Part shown: positions 6,671 to 11,134 of the stretch, piece after piece
Position numbering within the stretch: position 1 is the stretch's first letter
How the letters are laid out: every line of letters begins with the position of its first letter
NCBI GenBank assembly: GCA_946409885.1
Contig: CAMJYF010000024.1
Location: 1-11,134, forward strand
Source of the DNA: an uncultured Clostridia bacterium
GTDB taxonomy: Bacteria > Bacillota > Clostridia > Oscillospirales > Acutalibacteraceae
Length of the DNA stretch: 11,134 bases
Direction: 5' to 3'
The notes under the pieces: model-generated
Seen by the model: the letters and a program-made list of their open reading frames with translations, nothing else
Databases searched by the model: none
What the model was told of the DNA's origin: nothing
Made by a program: the position numbers and the translations under genes

Positions 6671-7161
6671 AAACGGTCAAAACATACGCGTTTCCGGTTT
6701 TGCTGATCCTTGCCTGCTGCACGGTCTGGTACTGGCAGCACGCGCTGGCAAGTCTGCCCTATCTGCCCGTGAACGAGGTGGTCCCGCTGGCCGTGCTCAC
6801 GCCCCTGCTGCTCGTTCTCACCTTTGCGGCGTCCTTTTCGCTGCTCAAAACCTGTAAAACGCCCCGCCCGGTACGGCGGGCTTTGCTCAGCACCGCCGCC
6901 ATGCTGGCGATCGTCCTCGCCCAAGGCGTGTTTTTCCTCAGCTTTTTAACCTACCGCTTTGCCGCGCCCCTGCCGGCGCCGCGGCTGCCGGACTGGCCCG
7001 TCAGCATCGTGACCTGTATCGTGGCAACGCTCTGCGCCGCCCATCTCACCGGGCTTCTGATTTACGGACTGGCAAAGCAAAAAACGCCGGTCAGACACAG
7101 ACTCCCGGCGCTGCTCGGCTGGCTTTTGCTGAATCTCTGTCTGGCGCTGCTTACGGTATGA
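6667..7161 (+). CDS. Small multi-pass membrane protein coupled to the GH110-like gene
   Basis: A 164-residue hydrophobic protein with about five predicted membrane segments (near 8-23, 37-60, 72-95, 111-134 and 147-163), joined by short basic loops such as KTCKTPRPVRR and KQKTPVRHR. I do not recognise the family. The start ATG overlaps the upstream stop as ATGA, with GAGGAGG a few bases before it inside the preceding gene, so translation is coupled. Longer upstream in-frame starts would lie within the glycosidase gene and lack a ribosome binding site. The tight coupling suggests it assists the surface glycosidase or its products, but no transport motif is visible. Confidence 0.8.
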   Translation: MKTVKTYAFPVLLILACCTVWYWQHALASLPYLPVNEVVPLAVLTPLLLVLTFAASFSLLKTCKTPRPVRRALLSTAAMLAIVLAQGVFFLSFLTYRFAAPLPAPRLPDWPVSIVTCIVATLCAAHLTGLLIYGLAKQKTPVRHRLPALLGWLLLNLCLALLTV

Positions 7162-7264
7162 CAGAAAACGCATTTCCGCCCGTAAGAACCCCGCTGAACA
7201 TGATTGCAGCGGCATCGTAAACAAAACCGCTCCCGAAAACCGTTTGATTGCGGCGCTCGGGAGC
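7150..7264 (+). other. Cluster of hairpins after the membrane protein gene
   Basis: Three inverted repeats follow each other: CTTACGG/CCGTAAG (7150-7156/7180-7186, spanning the stop codon), CCGCTG/CAGCGG (7191-7196/7207-7212) and GCTCCCGA/TCGGGAGC (7229-7236/7257-7264). None is followed by a T run on the plus strand. The last could terminate a minus-strand transcript weakly (GGTTTTG follows it there). They may stabilise the 3' end of the operon mRNA. No gene is visible from here to 7381. Confidence 0.4.
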
Positions 7265-7424
7265 ATATTATTAGTGTTCTTCTTCTATGTATTCTACGTT
7301 CAGCAAAAAAAACTGAGCAGCCCTTCGATCTGTCCGCGCAAACGCGTATCCTCAACATGGAGATATTGAAAAAACGGACCATCACGGATTTTTGTGGGAT
7401 AATGGCAAACAGGGATTTGTCGCG

Positions 7425-7519
7425 CTGTAGGGGCGGGCACTGACCGCCCGATAAACGCCCTCAAATTAAAAGCGATTAAGATGGTTACGATCACGGGCGG
7501 TCAGTGCCCGCCCCTACAG
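7425..7519 (+). repeat. Inner perfect 26-base inverted repeat pair
   Basis: The arms at 7425-7450 and 7494-7519 are exact reverse complements, starting CTGTAGGGGCGGGCACTGAC and separated by 43 A/T-richer bases. GC-rich arms of the GTAGGGGCGG...CCGCCC type are, from memory, common intergenic repeats in Firmicutes. As RNA it would form a very stable hairpin in either direction. Confidence 0.85.
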
Positions 7520-7526
7520 GGTTACC

Positions 7527-7549
7527 TCGACAAATTGCCAATTTGTCGA
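7527..7549 (+). repeat. Short perfect palindrome inside the repeat element
   Basis: TCGACAAATT (7527-7536) and AATTTGTCGA (7540-7549) are perfect inverted repeats around GCC. The ATTTGTCG core also occurs at 7415-7422, in the left half of the element, and at 4541-4548 in the decayed copy, so it is part of the element's conserved sequence. Confidence 0.7.
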
Positions 7550-7615
7550 TTTGATTGAAATCCCACAAAAATCCGTGAAGAGTCGAAAAAACAGTGGTCT
7601 TTTAGATGCCTCTTT

Positions 7616-7678
7616 GAAGACAGAGGGACGGTACCATGTCTTCGTCCGGCAGGGAAGGGAACCGTCACCTGCCTTTTT
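7616..7678 (+). terminator. Two-hairpin terminator region upstream of the XRE gene
   Basis: GAAGACA/TGTCTTC (7616-7622/7637-7643) forms a first hairpin and GGCAGG/CCTGCC (7648-7653/7668-7673) a second, followed by five T (7674-7678). The loop of the first contains GACGGT (7627-7632) and the loop of the second ACCGTC (7661-7666), which are complementary, so the loops could kiss or form an alternative pairing. It may stop transcripts from the left before the XRE promoter. No gene is visible between 7579 and 7791. Confidence 0.45.
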
Positions 7679-7714
7679 CAATAATATGGAGAATCCTTCT
7701 CAACAAACGTGATA

Positions 7715-7743
7715 TTGCAACCGTATGTGGAAATGAATATAAT
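7715..7743 (+). promoter_or_regulatory. Promoter of the XRE regulator gene
   Basis: TTGCAA (7715-7720), a 17-base spacer and TATAAT (7738-7743) form a strong sigma-A promoter. It lies downstream of the longer possible start at 7636 and so supports the start at 7792, about 42 bases after the expected transcription start. Confidence 0.75.
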
Positions 7744-7791
7744 GGGATCAGAAAACGGCGCCGCTTTCAGTCAAAAACGGAGGCAAAAAAT

Positions 7792-8886
7792 ATGAAACTC
7801 AATATCGGGGAGAATATCCGGAAACACCGTAAAACGAAGAACGTCACGCAGGAGGAATTTGCCGAGATGCTGGGCGTTTCCTTTCAATCCGTTTCCCGTT
7901 GGGAGAACGGGACCTGTTATCCCGACCTGGAACTCCTGCCCACGATGGCGGATTTTTTCGGCGTTACCGTGGATCAGCTGATCGGCGCGGACAAGACGGT
8001 GGAGCAGGCCCACGTGGGCCGGTATCTGGACCGGTTCCGGGCAGCGCTCAGTCAGGGCAGGGTTTATGACTGCATCGCGATCGCCCGGGCGGGCGTCGCG
8101 GAGTATCCGAACAATTACGCGCTGCTGAATAAGCTGATGTACGCGCTGTTCCTGGCCGGGGACGACGACGGGAATATCCCGGAGTGGGAAGAGAATATGA
8201 AAAAGTATGACGCCGAGATCACGGCCCTCGGCGAGCGGATCATGAAGCACTGTCCAGATCAGGAGATCCGGCTGGAGGCGACGGCGCGGCTGGCGTTCCA
8301 CCATTGCGAAATGGGCAGAAGGGAGACCGGACGCGCGATCTACGAAACGCTGCCCTCCGCGGAGCACTGCCGCGAACAGCAGATGTGGTGGGGCCTGACG
8401 GAGGAGGAGCGGCTTCCCTTTACCCGGGAAAGGATCCGGACGGGCTTTGAGATCATGGCCGCCGGCCTGTATTCGCTGCTCTGTTACGGGCTGCTGCCGG
8501 ATGAACAGCTGATAAAGGTGTTTGAAAAGCGCAAGCGGCTGTATGAAGTAATCTACGACGGCAGCCTCCCCAACGGCGATTGGGGCAGCGCCAGCTTCCA
8601 CCATCATTTCGCCAAGCTGTACCTGCGGTTGGGCAAAACCGCCGAAGCGTTTGACGAACTGAACAGCGCCGCGCGATGCGCGCTGGCCTTTGACGCCCGC
8701 CCGGAGGAAACGGTGCTTTCCTCGCTGCTGCTGGGCGACCGTGTCGTGCGGAGGTCGGATTTTGAAACCGACGACACCCGCCCCCTCGCCGAGATCATGC
8801 GGGATAAATGGCTCGCGGACGCGGATTACGACTGTGTGCGGAAAACGACGGAATTTGAGACGATCCTCGCCCGGTTAACGTCCTGA
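7792..8886 (+). CDS. XRE-family HTH transcriptional regulator with a TPR-like C-terminal region
   Basis: A 364-residue cytosolic protein. Residues 4-65 are a Cro/C1-type helix-turn-helix: ENIRKHRKTKNVTQEEFAEM, then LGVSFQSVSRWENG with the recognition helix, then the DFFGVTVDQLIG tail common in Firmicutes XRE regulators. Residues about 75-340 are helical with TPR-like spacing (for example YNAL-type helices near residues 105-120, and FAKLYLRLGKTAEAFDELNS), a region that in related regulators senses peptides or partner proteins. Start chosen at 7792, after CGGAGG and downstream of its own promoter; an in-frame ATG at 7636 has no ribosome binding site. Its target is unknown. It lies just upstream of the putative type I toxin-antitoxin locus but has a separate promoter, so no link is assumed. 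Confidence 0.88.
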   Translation: MKLNIGENIRKHRKTKNVTQEEFAEMLGVSFQSVSRWENGTCYPDLELLPTMADFFGVTVDQLIGADKTVEQAHVGRYLDRFRAALSQGRVYDCIAIARAGVAEYPNNYALLNKLMYALFLAGDDDGNIPEWEENMKKYDAEITALGERIMKHCPDQEIRLEATARLAFHHCEMGRRETGRAIYETLPSAEHCREQQMWWGLTEEERLPFTRERIRTGFEIMAAGLYSLLCYGLLPDEQLIKVFEKRKRLYEVIYDGSLPNGDWGSASFHHHFAKLYLRLGKTAEAFDELNSAARCALAFDARPEETVLSSLLLGDRVVRRSDFETDDTRPLAEIMRDKWLADADYDCVRKTTEFETILARLTS

Positions 8887-8906
8887 CCGTCCGCCTCAAG
8901 GGGCAG

Positions 8907-8921
8907 CTGTTATCATAACAG
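8907..8921 (+). promoter_or_regulatory. Short perfect palindrome downstream of the XRE gene
   Basis: CTGTTAT-C-ATAACAG is a 15-base palindrome with a one-base centre, 20 bases after the XRE stop and about 50 bases before the -35 box of the small-peptide promoter. A one-base centre cannot form an RNA hairpin, so a protein operator is more plausible. Whether the neighbouring XRE protein binds it is unknown. Confidence 0.35.
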
Positions 8922-8972
8922 TGAATCCGATGAAATAATAATCGGTTCGTTCCCGGTTCTTTGTAAAAGAGA

Positions 8973-9001
8973 TTGACAAAGCGAACCGCGTTTTTTATAA
9001 T
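8973..9001 (+). promoter_or_regulatory. Consensus sigma-A promoter of the 29-codon ORF
   Basis: TTGACA (8973-8978), exactly 17 bases, then TATAAT (8996-9001): a perfect consensus promoter. Transcription would start near 9008 and give a leader of about 64 bases. Such strength for a single tiny ORF is typical of toxin mRNAs held in check after transcription. Confidence 0.85.
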
Positions 9002-9044
9002 AAAGACGCAATATAAACCGGGGTTCGCCCGAAAGGCGGTTGGC

Positions 9045-9069
9045 GTACATCTCCGAAAGGAGGTGATAC
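9045..9069 (+). promoter_or_regulatory. Hairpin that sequesters the small ORF's Shine-Dalgarno sequence
   Basis: CATCTCC (9048-9054) pairs with GGAGGTG (9059-9065) around a GAAA tetraloop, with one U-G pair. GTA/TAC (9045-9047/9067-9069) extends it past a bulged A at 9066. The whole AGGAGGTG ribosome binding site lies in the 3' arm. The site is otherwise a near-perfect anti-16S match (AAAGGAGGTGA) six bases before the ATG, so the hairpin should strongly repress translation until opened. Confidence 0.7.
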
Positions 9070-9071
9070 AT

Positions 9072-9161
9072 ATGCCTTTGACTGTTACGTTTCATATTGG
9101 TAAGCTTACCATTACGATTACGGTAAAGTTGAAAAGCAACAACCGCCACTCGGCAAAGTGA
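9072..9161 (+). CDS. 29-residue beta-branched peptide, candidate type I toxin
   Basis: The ORF encodes MPLTVTFHIGKLTITITVKL followed by the polar tail KSNNRHSAK. The first two-thirds alternate hydrophobic and polar or basic residues and are rich in Thr, Val and Ile, which favours an amphipathic beta strand over a membrane helix; net charge is positive. Translation is supported by an ideal Shine-Dalgarno sequence and its own consensus promoter. The tail is encoded by the 5' arm of a hairpin shared with a convergent antisense RNA. It resembles none of the type I toxins I know (TxpA/BsrG, Fst, Hok, holin-like), which are helical membrane peptides. The toxin role is inferred from the locus architecture only; an ordinary small protein under antisense control is the alternative. 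Confidence 0.65.
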   Translation: MPLTVTFHIGKLTITITVKLKSNNRHSAK

Positions 9162-9168
9162 CGGTTGT
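9131..9168 (-). terminator. Terminator hairpin of the antisense RNA
   Basis: Arms 9139-9150 and 9157-9168 pair over 12 positions around a 6-base loop. On the minus strand position 9161/9146 is a U-G pair, so the helix is unbroken and followed by UGCUUUUC. On the plus strand the same position is a C-A mismatch. This asymmetry argues that the structure is selected on the antisense strand. The U tract is short, so termination may be incomplete. Confidence 0.5.
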
Positions 9169-9216
9169 CATAATAAATTGATTACCTGAGCTAACCGCTT
9201 TTAACGGTTACCCTGC
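9131..9216 (-). ncRNA. Candidate antisense RNA overlapping the 3' end of the 29-codon ORF
   Basis: Predicted from the minus-strand promoter at 9223-9251, with a start near 9216 and a terminator at 9139-9168, giving about 80-90 bases. Near its 5' end it forms TAACCG/CGGTTA (9205-9210/9192-9197), then the terminator hairpin. It would be fully complementary to the 3' part of the sense mRNA, including the last eight codons. This is the layout of RNA antitoxins such as RatA. No protein-coding frame with a ribosome binding site lies in it. Confidence 0.6.
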
Positions 9217-9222
9217 GTTTAT

Positions 9223-9251
9223 ATTGTATAACATTGGCAAGAGATTGTCAA
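9223..9251 (-). promoter_or_regulatory. Convergent minus-strand promoter for the antisense RNA
   Basis: On the minus strand TTGACA (9251-9246), 17 bases, then TACAAT (9228-9223): one base short of consensus. It points toward lower coordinates, into the 3' end of the 29-codon ORF, and starts just outside the small ORF. Its only downstream target for 1.3 kb on that strand is the complement of the small ORF and the XRE gene, so it is best explained as an antisense promoter. Confidence 0.7.
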
Positions 9252-9255
9252 TGGG

Positions 9256-9295
9256 TCGCGGCAGATTTTTGTGTCTGCCGCGATTTTTGTTATTT
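9256..9295 (+). terminator. Intrinsic terminator of the small-ORF transcript
   Basis: TCGCGGCAGA (9256-9265) pairs perfectly with TCTGCCGCGA (9274-9283) over 10 base pairs, followed by TTTTTGTTATTT. The T run is on the plus strand, so it ends rightward transcripts from the small ORF just before they would run into gpmI. On the minus strand no T run follows, so it is not an obvious terminator for gpmI, whose stop codon begins at 9292. Confidence 0.8.
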
Positions 9296-10804
9296 GATCA
9301 GGCACTCGCCGGTCATTTCGGCGGGCTGGGGCAGGCCCATGACCTTCAGCATGGTGGGGCAGATGTCCGCCAATCTTCCGCCGTCCTTCAGCTGGCAGGG
9401 GTAGCCCACCACGCAGAAGGGCACCGGGTTGGTGGTGTGGGGGGTGAAGGGCTTGCCGTCGTCGCCGATCATCTGGTCGGCGTTGCCATGGTCGGCGGTG
9501 ATGAAGGTCACGCCGCCCATGGAAAGGGTGGCGTCCACCACCCGGCCCACGCACTCGTCCACGGCCTCCACGGCCTTTACCGCCGCGTCGAACACGCCGG
9601 TGTGGCCCACCATGTCGCAGTTGGCGAAGTTGAGGATCACCGCGTCATACGCGCCGGAGGTGATCTTTTCGCACACCGCGTCGCAGACCTCATAGGCGCT
9701 CATCTCCGGCTTGAGGTCAAAGGTGGGCACGTCGGGGGACTGGATCAGGATCCGGTCCTCGCCCTGAAAGGTCTTTTCCTCGCCGCCGTTGAAGAAGAAG
9801 GTCACGTGGGCGTACTTCTGGGTCTCGGCGATGCGCAGCTGGGTCTTGCCGTTGTCCTGCAAAAACTCGCCGAAGGTGTTTTTCAGCTCCTCGGGCGGGA
9901 AGGCCACGGAGACGCCCGGCATGGATTCGTCATACTGGGTCATGCACACGTAGGTCAGCGGGAAAAAGCCGTTTTTGCGCTCAAAACCGTTGAAATCCGG
10001 GTCCACAAAGGTGCGGGTGATCTGCCGCGCCCGGTCGGGGCGGAAGTTGAAGAACACCACGGAGTCGTTGGCCTTGATGGTGCCCTCTTTATCCACGACC
10101 GTGGGCACAATGAACTCGTCCGTCACGCCCTTGTCATAGCTGCGCTGCATGGAGCCCACGGCGTCGCTGTCCTGAATGCCCTCGCCGTAGACGAAGGCGG
10201 CGTAGGCCTTCTCCACCCGGTCCCAGGCGAAGTCCCGGTCCATGGCGTAGTAGCGGCCGGAGATGCAGGCGATCTTGCCCACGCCCAGCTCGGCGCACTT
10301 CTTTTCCACGTCGGCGATAAAGCCCTTGCCGCTGGTGACGGAAACGTCACGCCCGTCCATGATGCAGTGGATATACACCTTGGTCAGGCCCTTCTGTTTG
10401 GCCATTTCCAGCAGGCCGAACAGGTGCTCGATGTGGCTGTGCACGCCGCCGTCGGAAAGCAGGCCCATCAGGTGCAGGGCGCTGTTGTTTTTCAGGCAGT
10501 TGTCCATGGCGTCGTTCAGGGCTTTGATCTTGAAGAAGTCGCCGTCCTGAATGGACTTGCTGATCTTCACCAGCATCTGATAGACCACGCGGCCCGCGCC
10601 GATGTTGGTGTGGCCCACCTCGCTGTTGCCCATCTGGCCGTCCGGCAGACCCACGTCCAGGCCGGAAGCGCCGATGGTGGTGAAGGGGCACTCGGTAAAA
10701 TATTTCGTCAGATGGGGGGTGTTGGCCGCCTTGATGGCGTTGCCCTCGGCGCTCTCGCGGATGCCGAACCCATCCATGATGCATAATACGACAGGCTTTT
10801 TCAT
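9290..10804 (-). CDS. gpmI: 2,3-bisphosphoglycerate-independent phosphoglycerate mutase
   Basis: A 504-residue cytosolic glycolytic enzyme that converts 3-phosphoglycerate to 2-phosphoglycerate with two manganese ions and a phosphoserine intermediate. It is of the alkaline phosphatase superfamily. Visible hallmarks are MDGFG with Asp11, the active-site serine Ser61 in GNSEVGHTNIGAGR, SDGGVHSH (117-124), MDGRDV (149-154), FRPDRA (254-259), CMTQYDE (287-293), ANCDMVGHTG with Asp397 and His401, and TADHGNAD with Asp438 and His439. Length is normal and nothing is missing. The start lies one base after the tpiA stop codon (AAGTAAGATG) with no clear Shine-Dalgarno sequence, so translation is probably coupled to tpiA. 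No obvious terminator follows on its strand, so read-through would add to antisense transcription across the neighbouring small ORF. Confidence 0.97.
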   Translation of the reverse strand: MKKPVVLCIMDGFGIRESAEGNAIKAANTPHLTKYFTECPFTTIGASGLDVGLPDGQMGNSEVGHTNIGAGRVVYQMLVKISKSIQDGDFFKIKALNDAMDNCLKNNSALHLMGLLSDGGVHSHIEHLFGLLEMAKQKGLTKVYIHCIMDGRDVSVTSGKGFIADVEKKCAELGVGKIACISGRYYAMDRDFAWDRVEKAYAAFVYGEGIQDSDAVGSMQRSYDKGVTDEFIVPTVVDKEGTIKANDSVVFFNFRPDRARQITRTFVDPDFNGFERKNGFFPLTYVCMTQYDESMPGVSVAFPPEELKNTFGEFLQDNGKTQLRIAETQKYAHVTFFFNGGEEKTFQGEDRILIQSPDVPTFDLKPEMSAYEVCDAVCEKITSGAYDAVILNFANCDMVGHTGVFDAAVKAVEAVDECVGRVVDATLSMGGVTFITADHGNADQMIGDDGKPFTPHTTNPVPFCVVGYPCQLKDGGRLADICPTMLKVMGLPQPAEMTGECLIK

Positions 10805-10805
10805 C

Positions 10806-11134
10806 TTACTTGGACGCCGCCTTTACGATGACGGAGAAGTCCGCCGCTTTCAGGGAAGCGCCGCCGATGAGGCCGCCGTCCACGTGCTCTTTGGAAAGAA
10901 GGCCCTCCGCGTTGCCCGCGTTCATGGAGCCGCCGTACTGCACGGTAACGGTCTCGGCCACGTCCGCGCCGTAAACCTCGGCGATGGCTTCGCGCACGTA
11001 CTTGTTGCCCTCGTTGGCCTGGTCGTCGGTGGCGGTCAGACCGGTGCCGATGGCCCACACGGGCTCGTAGGCGATGATCACGATCTTCAGCTGGTCGGCG
11101 GTCACCTTTGTCAGGGCCATCTTGGTCTGGTACT
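10806..11134 (-). CDS. tpiA: Triosephosphate isomerase, C-terminal part (cut by the window edge)
   Basis: About 109 codons of the C-terminal part, running off the right edge; the 5' end and true start lie outside. The segment [13 protein letters not shown] contains the catalytic glutamate, and [16 protein letters not shown] plus GGLIGGASL form the phosphate-binding C-terminal loops of the TIM barrel. The enzyme interconverts dihydroxyacetone phosphate and glyceraldehyde 3-phosphate. With gpmI directly downstream it matches the common Firmicutes gap-pgk-tpiA-gpmI order, so pgk and gap may lie beyond the edge. An internal ATG at 11118-11120 is not the start, because the frame continues upstream with family-typical sequence. 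Confidence 0.95.
   Translation of the reverse strand, partial: YQTKMALTKVTADQLKIVIIAYEPVWAIGTGLTATDDQANEGNKYVREAIAEVYGADVAETVTVQYGGSMNAGNAEGLLSKEHVDGGLIGGASLKAADFSVIVKAASK

Larger units (their letters stand above)
7382..7578 (+). mobile_element. MITE-like palindromic element with nested inverted repeats
   Basis: The outer ends TCACGGATTTTTGTGGGAT (7382-7400) and ATCCCACAAAAATCCGTGA (7560-7578) are perfect 19-base inverted repeats. Inside lies a second perfect inverted repeat of 26 bases (7425-7450/7494-7519). The 197-base element has no coding capacity. GAAAAAAC occurs at 7368-7375 and 7585-7592, each exactly six bases outside the outer arms; this could be a target-site duplication or chance in A-rich DNA. 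A decayed relative lies at 4511-4639, showing that the sequence is dispersed in this genome. Confidence 0.7.

Noticed and set aside
7204-7443. 79-codon plus-strand frame across the hairpins and the repeat element
   Set aside because: No ribosome binding site; it runs into the inverted-repeat arm and shows no protein-like composition.
7382-7578. CRISPR array
   Set aside because: The repeats are inverted, not direct, and occur only once per orientation, with no spacer series.
8943-8996. CGGTTCG/CGAACCG inverted repeat followed by T6 as the terminator of the XRE gene
   Set aside because: The 7-base stem encloses a loop of 32 bases and the T run is part of the next promoter's spacer; too weak to call.
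8913-9149. 78-codon minus-strand frame that the convergent promoter could transcribe as a protein
   Set aside because: It begins with GTG without a Shine-Dalgarno sequence, just inside the terminator hairpin, and is largely the complement of the small ORF. An antisense RNA explains the promoter better.
9224-10786. 520-codon open frame on the plus strand opposite gpmI
   Set aside because: The opposite frame is unmistakable GpmI. The plus translation is a low-complexity His/Val/Gly-rich shadow and begins inside the antisense promoter and terminator region.

Overview
The window looks like chromosomal DNA of a GC-rich, low-redundancy Clostridia-type Firmicute, probably a gut member of the Oscillospirales; this is inferred from features, not from a database match. 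The supporting features are strong AGGAGG Shine-Dalgarno sites, consensus sigma-A promoters with 17-nt spacers, an iron-sulfur-type PurF with a short propeptide, a tpiA-gpmI glycolytic pair, and an Amt transporter fused to its own P-II domain.

Layout. Bases 1-188 are a leader with two tandem terminator hairpins ahead of an Amt/P-II fusion gene (189-1943). A 58-residue unrecognised ORF (1961-2137) and purF (2177-3589) follow on the same strand, probably as one nitrogen/glutamine-linked operon. A new promoter with a perfect palindrome over its -10 box, then a long terminator with a competing upstream hairpin, precede pnuC (3752-4468). An intergenic region holding a decayed repeat (4511-4639) separates pnuC from a consensus promoter driving a membrane-anchored GH110-like beta-helix glycosidase (4772-6670), translationally coupled to a small multi-pass membrane protein (6667-7161). 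Bases 7162-7790 hold no convincing gene: they carry hairpins, a nested MITE-like element (7382-7578) related to the decayed repeat, and a structured terminator region. An XRE regulator (7792-8886) with its own promoter follows. The minus strand at the right end carries gpmI and the 3' part of tpiA.

The most interesting locus is 8973-9295, between the XRE gene and gpmI. A perfect consensus promoter drives a 29-codon ORF. Its ideal Shine-Dalgarno sequence is buried in a GAAA-capped hairpin. A good convergent promoter on the other strand starts just past the ORF and would make a short antisense RNA ending in a hairpin that pairs better on the antisense strand than on the sense strand. The 5' leader also has an 8-nt perfect complement near the ORF's 3' end. 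Together this is the architecture of a type I toxin-antitoxin module, but the peptide is beta-branched and amphipathic and resembles none of the helical type I toxins I know.
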